Part shown: in pieces, positions 6,423 through 8,785 of the stretch | Layout of the letters: every line of letters begins with the position of its first letter | Numbering within the stretch: position 1 is the first letter of the stretch | Notes under the pieces: generated by a model | Seen by the model: only the letters and a program-made list of their open reading frames with translations | Database searches by the model: none | What the model was told of the DNA's origin: nothing | Made by a program: the position numbers and the translations under genes | Origin: Halobacteriales archaeon SW_9_67_24 | Lineage (GTDB): Archaea; Halobacteriota; Halobacteria; Halobacteriales; Halococcaceae | Direction of reading: 5' to 3' | NCBI GenBank assembly: GCA_003022685.1 | Contig: PXSV01000022.1 | Location: 546 to 9,330 of the forward strand | DNA: 8,785 bases

Positions 6423-6706
6423 TGCCAATGTTCCGTCATGTGGTGACTAAGCCGTTCGGTTCCTGTAGCCCATCATTGCCCGATTATTCCGTTTCGTGTC
6501 GACTTCACTGCTCTTGTTGTTCGACGAGATCCGGTTTTTCGGGGACTAATCTCGGCACGAATGAGAACCGCAATCCACACGCCTCCCCAGCCGATTCGCT
6601 CCGCTCGTTTCACTCGCGTCGCTCATCCCTCGCGCGAGTCGCACGCCTCCGGCGTGCTCCCGCGCGCCGCCGCCTCTGTTAAGACTTCCAATCGACAGGC
6701 GGGTGG
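6423..6706. repeat. Intergenic region with GC-rich hairpin and haloarchaeal low-complexity repeat
   Basis: No credible gene was found in these 284 bases. The left part (6440-6545) is less GC-rich than its surroundings and holds the putative promoter of the nuclease-like gene. From about 6595 the sequence becomes a run of short CGCTC/CTCGC units, then a 10-base palindrome CTCGCGCGAG (6629-6638). A perfect hairpin follows, GCACGCC-TCC-GGCGTGC (6641-6657), then a GCGC-rich tract. The reverse complement (GAGCG units followed by the hairpin) resembles the GAGCGAGCG block near position 22 and elements I recall scattered between genes in haloarchaea. The hairpin lies 50-66 nt past the Nudix stop and might help end that transcript. 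Confidence 0.55.
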
Positions 6707-7132
6707 TCAGTACCCCTCGTCGTCGAGGAAGCGGTGGGCATCCCGGAAAATCTCGCGCGGGCCGTCCTGGGTGATGGTATTGGTTGCCTGATCGTAGTCG
6801 CGCCACTGGTGATCGCGGTGTTCGTGCGAAAGCTCGGCGCTGGCCTCCTGTGATTCGGCGATGAACAGGTGGACGGTTTTGTGGATCGTCTCGCCGCCGG
6901 CCTGGAACACGTAGCTGTACTCGTCGCGAAAGCCGTTGAGGAGCCGGAAATCGGTGATGCCGGCCTCCTCCTCGACCTCGCGGATCGCGGTCTGTTGGAG
7001 TTCTTCGCTCCCTTCGACGCCGCCTTTGGGGAACTCCCAGTCCCCGGGGCGGCTCTTGAGGAGCAGGTACTCGCGGCGGCCCCTCGTATCCCGGAAGAGG
7101 ATAGCCCCCGCGCTCGTCGCTTCGACTGCCAT
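6707..7132 (-). CDS. Nudix hydrolase (Ap4A pyrophosphatase-like)
   Basis: This 141-residue protein contains a perfect Nudix box at residues 37-59, from GGVEGSEELQQ to REVEEEAGI, matching G-x5-E-x7-R-E-U-x-E-E-x-G-U. The glutamates in REVEEE would bind the catalytic divalent metals. The preceding SRPGDWEFPKGG and the N-terminal SAGAILFRD are typical of bis(5'-nucleosyl)-tetraphosphatase-like members, which cleave dinucleoside polyphosphates or other nucleoside-diphosphate-linked compounds in the cytoplasm. Substrate cannot be fixed from sequence. The ATG at 7132 is preferred over an upstream start at 7171: MAVEATSAGAILF aligns with family N-termini, and a TATA-like CCCTATAACC lies about 25 nt before it, predicting a leaderless mRNA. 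It lies 95 nt downstream of the SDR gene on the same strand but has its own promoter, so it is probably expressed separately. Confidence 0.93.
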   Translation of the reverse strand: MAVEATSAGAILFRDTRGRREYLLLKSRPGDWEFPKGGVEGSEELQQTAIREVEEEAGITDFRLLNGFRDEYSYVFQAGGETIHKTVHLFIAESQEASAELSHEHRDHQWRDYDQATNTITQDGPREIFRDAHRFLDDEGY

Positions 7133-7153
7133 TGCTCGCCGTACGACCGCGGC

Positions 7154-7163
7154 GGTTATAGGG
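7154..7163 (-). promoter_or_regulatory. TATA box of the Nudix gene
   Basis: The minus strand reads CCCTATAACC, centred about 26 nt before the ATG at 7132. A second AT-rich element, AAATATAAAG on the minus strand around 7194-7203, lies about 65 nt upstream of the same start. It could be an alternative promoter with a 5' leader. Confidence 0.55.
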
Positions 7164-7227
7164 ATTAGCAAACGACCGTAAGCAGATCAAATTCTTTATA
7201 TTTCCCGGTCGGTGGGGATTCGCCGGA

Positions 7228-7965
7228 TCACCGCATGAGCTCGCCACCGTTGACGTTCAGCGTCTCACCGGTCACGAACGTCGCGTCGCGCAGATACGCG
7301 GCCGCGTCGGCGATCTCCGAGGGCTGGCCGAACCGTTCGAGCGGGATCCGTTGGCGCTCGCGGTCGGCTTCCTCAGGGGAGCGGTCCGCGGTCATGTCGG
7401 TTTCGACGTGACCGGGCGCGATGGCGTTGACCCGTATCTCGGGCGCGAAATCCGCCGCATGACTCTTAGTGAGCCCCAACAGTCCGGTCTTCGACGCGGC
7501 GTAGTGACACTCCACGGGAGCCCCGGTGTACGCGAGAATCGAGGAGACGTTGGTCACCGAGGGGCCCTCGTCCGGCGTGGCATCCTGGAGGTGCGCCAGC
7601 GCGGCCTTCGTCACGTTGAACGCGCCGTTGACGTTGACGTCCATGACGCGATCGAAGTCGGCGGGTGAGAGCGATTCCGTGTAAACGTGCTGATCGACGC
7701 CAGCGTTGTTGACGACGTGATCGAGCCCCCCGAACGCCTCGACACCGGTCGCAACGAGATCGGCGGCGGCCTCGGGATCGCTGACGTCGGCTCGAACGGC
7801 CCGTCCGTCGCTCGCGGTGTCACGCTCGATGGCGTCGACGACCGACGCGGCTCCTTCGGCGCTGGTCCGGTAGTTGACGACGACGTCGTACCCGTCGGCG
7901 GCGAACCGCCGCGCGATCGCCCGCCCGATTCCTCGCGACGATCCGGTGATGAGTGCACTCGACAC
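7228..7965 (-). CDS. Short-chain dehydrogenase/reductase, FabG-like
   Basis: This 245-residue classical SDR has the cofactor-binding TGSSRGIG (7-14), D60 in the RADV motif, NNAG (86-89), and the catalytic triad S142, Y155, K159 (YAASK). The C-terminal QPSEIADAAAYL and TGETLNVNGG stretches are typical of 3-oxoacyl-ACP/CoA reductases, which reduce a 3-keto group with NAD(P)H in the cytoplasm. N31-Y32-R33 after the second strand (VVVNYR) is common in NADPH-using FabG proteins. Haloarchaea lack a conventional bacterial type II fatty acid synthase, so the true substrate could be a polyhydroxyalkanoate intermediate or another ketone. The start is GTG at 7965 (VSSALITG); another GTG at 8007 would add 14 residues that do not resemble the family. 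The gene is divergent from the uS10-like gene and shares a 134-base intergenic region with it. I see no strong TATA box for this start. Confidence 0.9.
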   Translation of the reverse strand: MSSALITGSSRGIGRAIARRFAADGYDVVVNYRTSAEGAASVVDAIERDTASDGRAVRADVSDPEAAADLVATGVEAFGGLDHVVNNAGVDQHVYTESLSPADFDRVMDVNVNGAFNVTKAALAHLQDATPDEGPSVTNVSSILAYTGAPVECHYAASKTGLLGLTKSHAADFAPEIRVNAIAPGHVETDMTADRSPEEADRERQRIPLERFGQPSEIADAAAYLRDATFVTGETLNVNGGELMR

Positions 7966-8059
7966 GATCGGTGATTCGGGGGAGCGTCCGTGAAGATTCG
8001 GGTCCACCGGGCCCCGCCGCGGATCGCGCGGAACGCAGCGGCGGCCGGGATGTGGTGAA

Positions 8060-8067
8060 CTTTTAGC
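8060..8067 (+). promoter_or_regulatory. Possible TATA box of the uS10-like gene
   Basis: CTTTTAGC is the only AT-rich patch upstream of the ATG at 8100 and lies about 36 nt before it. That spacing would give a transcript with a leader of roughly 10 nt. No clear Shine-Dalgarno sequence precedes the ATG. Confidence 0.4.
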
Positions 8068-8099
8068 CGCCGACCGACGAACGACGAGACACGATCACC

Positions 8100-8426
8100 A
8101 TGCCCTTCGTCACGAAACTCAGGCTCACGAGCGGCGACCGGGGCGCGCTCGATCGCGTTGTCGACGACATCAAATCGAGCGCCGCGCGCAAGGGCGTGGA
8201 GTTCAACGGTCCGCATCCCGATCCCCCCGCCGAGCGCCGCGTTCCCCAGTCGAAACACCTCTCGGCGGACGGCGGGCGCTTCGAGGACTGGACGTACACC
8301 GTCTACGCCCGCTCGATCGAGATCGTCGGTCACGACGAATTCGCCCGATCGGTTGCGAGCGGGTTCCCCGACGGGATCCACGCTGAGGTCGAGATCGATC
8401 GGGTCCGGTCGGCGGGCTCTGGCTGA
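8100..8426 (+). CDS. Divergent uS10-like (uS10/mL48 family) protein
   Basis: This 108-residue protein has the shape of ribosomal protein uS10. It starts with a first strand (FVTKLRLTS) and a helix (LDRVVDDIKSSAARKGVEF), then the family GP turn (NGPHPDPP, about 41-48). A variable loop, a second strand (WTYTVYARSIEIV, about 64-76) and a second helix plus last strand (IHAEVEIDRV) complete the fold. Canonical uS10 has a GP-x-x-LPT motif and a KR in the THKRL segment; here the corresponding places read GPHPDPP and YARSIEI, so it is not the housekeeping copy. In haloarchaea the canonical uS10 gene normally sits beside the elongation factor 1-alpha gene, and no such neighbour is present. It may bind RNA or the ribosome under certain conditions, but no function is established. 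The ATG at 8100 aligns with the first strand. It is convergent with the permease gene, 38 nt away. Confidence 0.75.
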   Translation: MPFVTKLRLTSGDRGALDRVVDDIKSSAARKGVEFNGPHPDPPAERRVPQSKHLSADGGRFEDWTYTVYARSIEIVGHDEFARSVASGFPDGIHAEVEIDRVRSAGSG

Positions 8427-8464
8427 CGAACGCGCACCGGCGAACCGGACGAAACGACGACGGT

Positions 8465-8785
8465 TCAAAGGACGTCGCGATCTCGAAAGTAGAGCAGGCC
8501 GGCGATCGGGGCGAGGAGCGTCCACGCGAGCAGGACGACCGCGGCGAACCAGTGGGAGGTCGCGATCGTGTTCACCGTCGTCTCGCCCGCCGAGACGGGA
8601 CCAAAGCGCCCGCCAGGCGTCGAGATAAGCGGGTGGCCGTACTCGAACTCCTCGAACAGCGTCGTGAGCTTCACGTAGGCGTTGATCGGGTTGGTCCGAC
8701 CGACCCAGAAGAACCATTCCGGGCGGGGGTACGGGTCATCGAGGCCCTGGAGGCCGAGGAGCTGGATCGCGGGCCATCCCACCCG
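8465..8785 (-). CDS. ABC-2 type permease, C-terminal fragment (cut by window edge)
   Basis: The frame is open to the right edge, so only the last 106 residues are seen. An extracytoplasmic loop contains PRPEWFFWVGRTNPINAYVKL (about 20-40), where NPINAY followed by a short helix is common in ABC-2/NosY-like permeases before their last membrane segment. A final hydrophobic helix (about 79-100, FAAVVLLAWTLLAPIAGLLYF) ends in FRDRDVL. This short charged cytoplasmic tail matches the ending I recall in haloarchaeal ABC-2 permeases. Such proteins form the membrane channel of ABC exporters together with an ATPase, which should be encoded upstream outside the window. The cargo is unknown. A GTG at 8782 is an internal codon, not the start. 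The assignment rests on a short C-terminus and the pattern of one membrane helix, so it is moderate. Confidence 0.6.
   Translation of the reverse strand, partial: RVGWPAIQLLGLQGLDDPYPRPEWFFWVGRTNPINAYVKLTTLFEEFEYGHPLISTPGGRFGPVSAGETTVNTIATSHWFAAVVLLAWTLLAPIAGLLYFRDRDVL

Noticed and set aside
6423..6428. TTG start adding two residues to the nuclease-like protein
   Set aside because: It is possible but less common in haloarchaea; GTG at 6422 fits the weak TATA spacing. It is not decisive.
5367..6446. 359-codon plus-strand frame opposite the nuclease-like gene
   Set aside because: The minus-strand protein has coherent motifs and acidic composition; the plus-strand one looks like a shadow frame.
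6561..6791. 76-codon plus-strand frame in the intergenic repeat region
   Set aside because: It runs through the low-complexity repeat and into the antisense of the Nudix gene, with no domain or promoter.
7966..8007. GTG at 8007 as the SDR start
   Set aside because: It would add 14 residues before the first strand of the Rossmann fold, whereas GTG at 7965 gives the normal SDR N-terminus.
7611..8717. 368-codon minus-strand frame spanning the SDR and uS10-like genes
   Set aside because: It overlaps two genes with recognisable families and has no family-like sequence of its own.

Overview
The window looks like a chromosome segment from a haloarchaeon (class Halobacteria). It is very GC-rich with a strong G/C bias at third codon positions. 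The predicted proteins are acidic. Promoters are archaeal TATA boxes about 25-30 nt upstream of start codons, implying mostly leaderless transcripts. Several encoded proteins belong to families typical of this class. The genus cannot be fixed from the sequence. No rRNA, tRNA, CRISPR array, transposase or clear mobile element was seen.

Layout: (1) 67-360, minus strand, encodes the archaeal SUI1/eIF1-type translation initiation factor. It has a clear TATA box overlapped by a perfect 15-base inverted repeat, and a repeat/T-run region lies downstream at the window edge. (2) 451-4573, minus strand, is a three-gene operon coupled by two 4-base stop/start overlaps: MoxR-family AAA+ ATPase, then DUF58 protein, then a multi-pass membrane transglutaminase-like protein with a DUF4129 tail. 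In other prokaryotes this trio forms an ATPase/chaperone plus membrane module linked to surface-protein maturation or the cell envelope. The DUF58 member looks internally shortened. (3) A divergent intergenic region leads to 4806-5336, plus strand, a small tandem winged-helix protein. Its stop codon directly abuts that of the convergent gene 5337-6422, which has PD-(D/E)XK nuclease-like features and a C-terminal four-cysteine cluster. (4) 6423-6706 has no gene but holds a GC-rich hairpin/low-complexity element of a type dispersed in haloarchaeal genomes. (5) 6707-7132 encodes a Nudix hydrolase and 7228-7965 an SDR oxidoreductase, both on the minus strand. (6) 8100-8426, plus strand, encodes a divergent uS10-like protein that is not the canonical small-subunit uS10. 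(7) 8465 to the right edge, minus strand, is the C-terminal end of a probable ABC-2 type permease.

The operon is the only clear multi-gene functional unit. The rest are single genes with their own promoters. The best leads are the divergent uS10-like protein, the four-cysteine nuclease-like protein convergent with a DNA-binding-like partner, the shortened DUF58 protein, and the operator-like palindrome on the initiation-factor promoter. None of these proves a new system from sequence alone.
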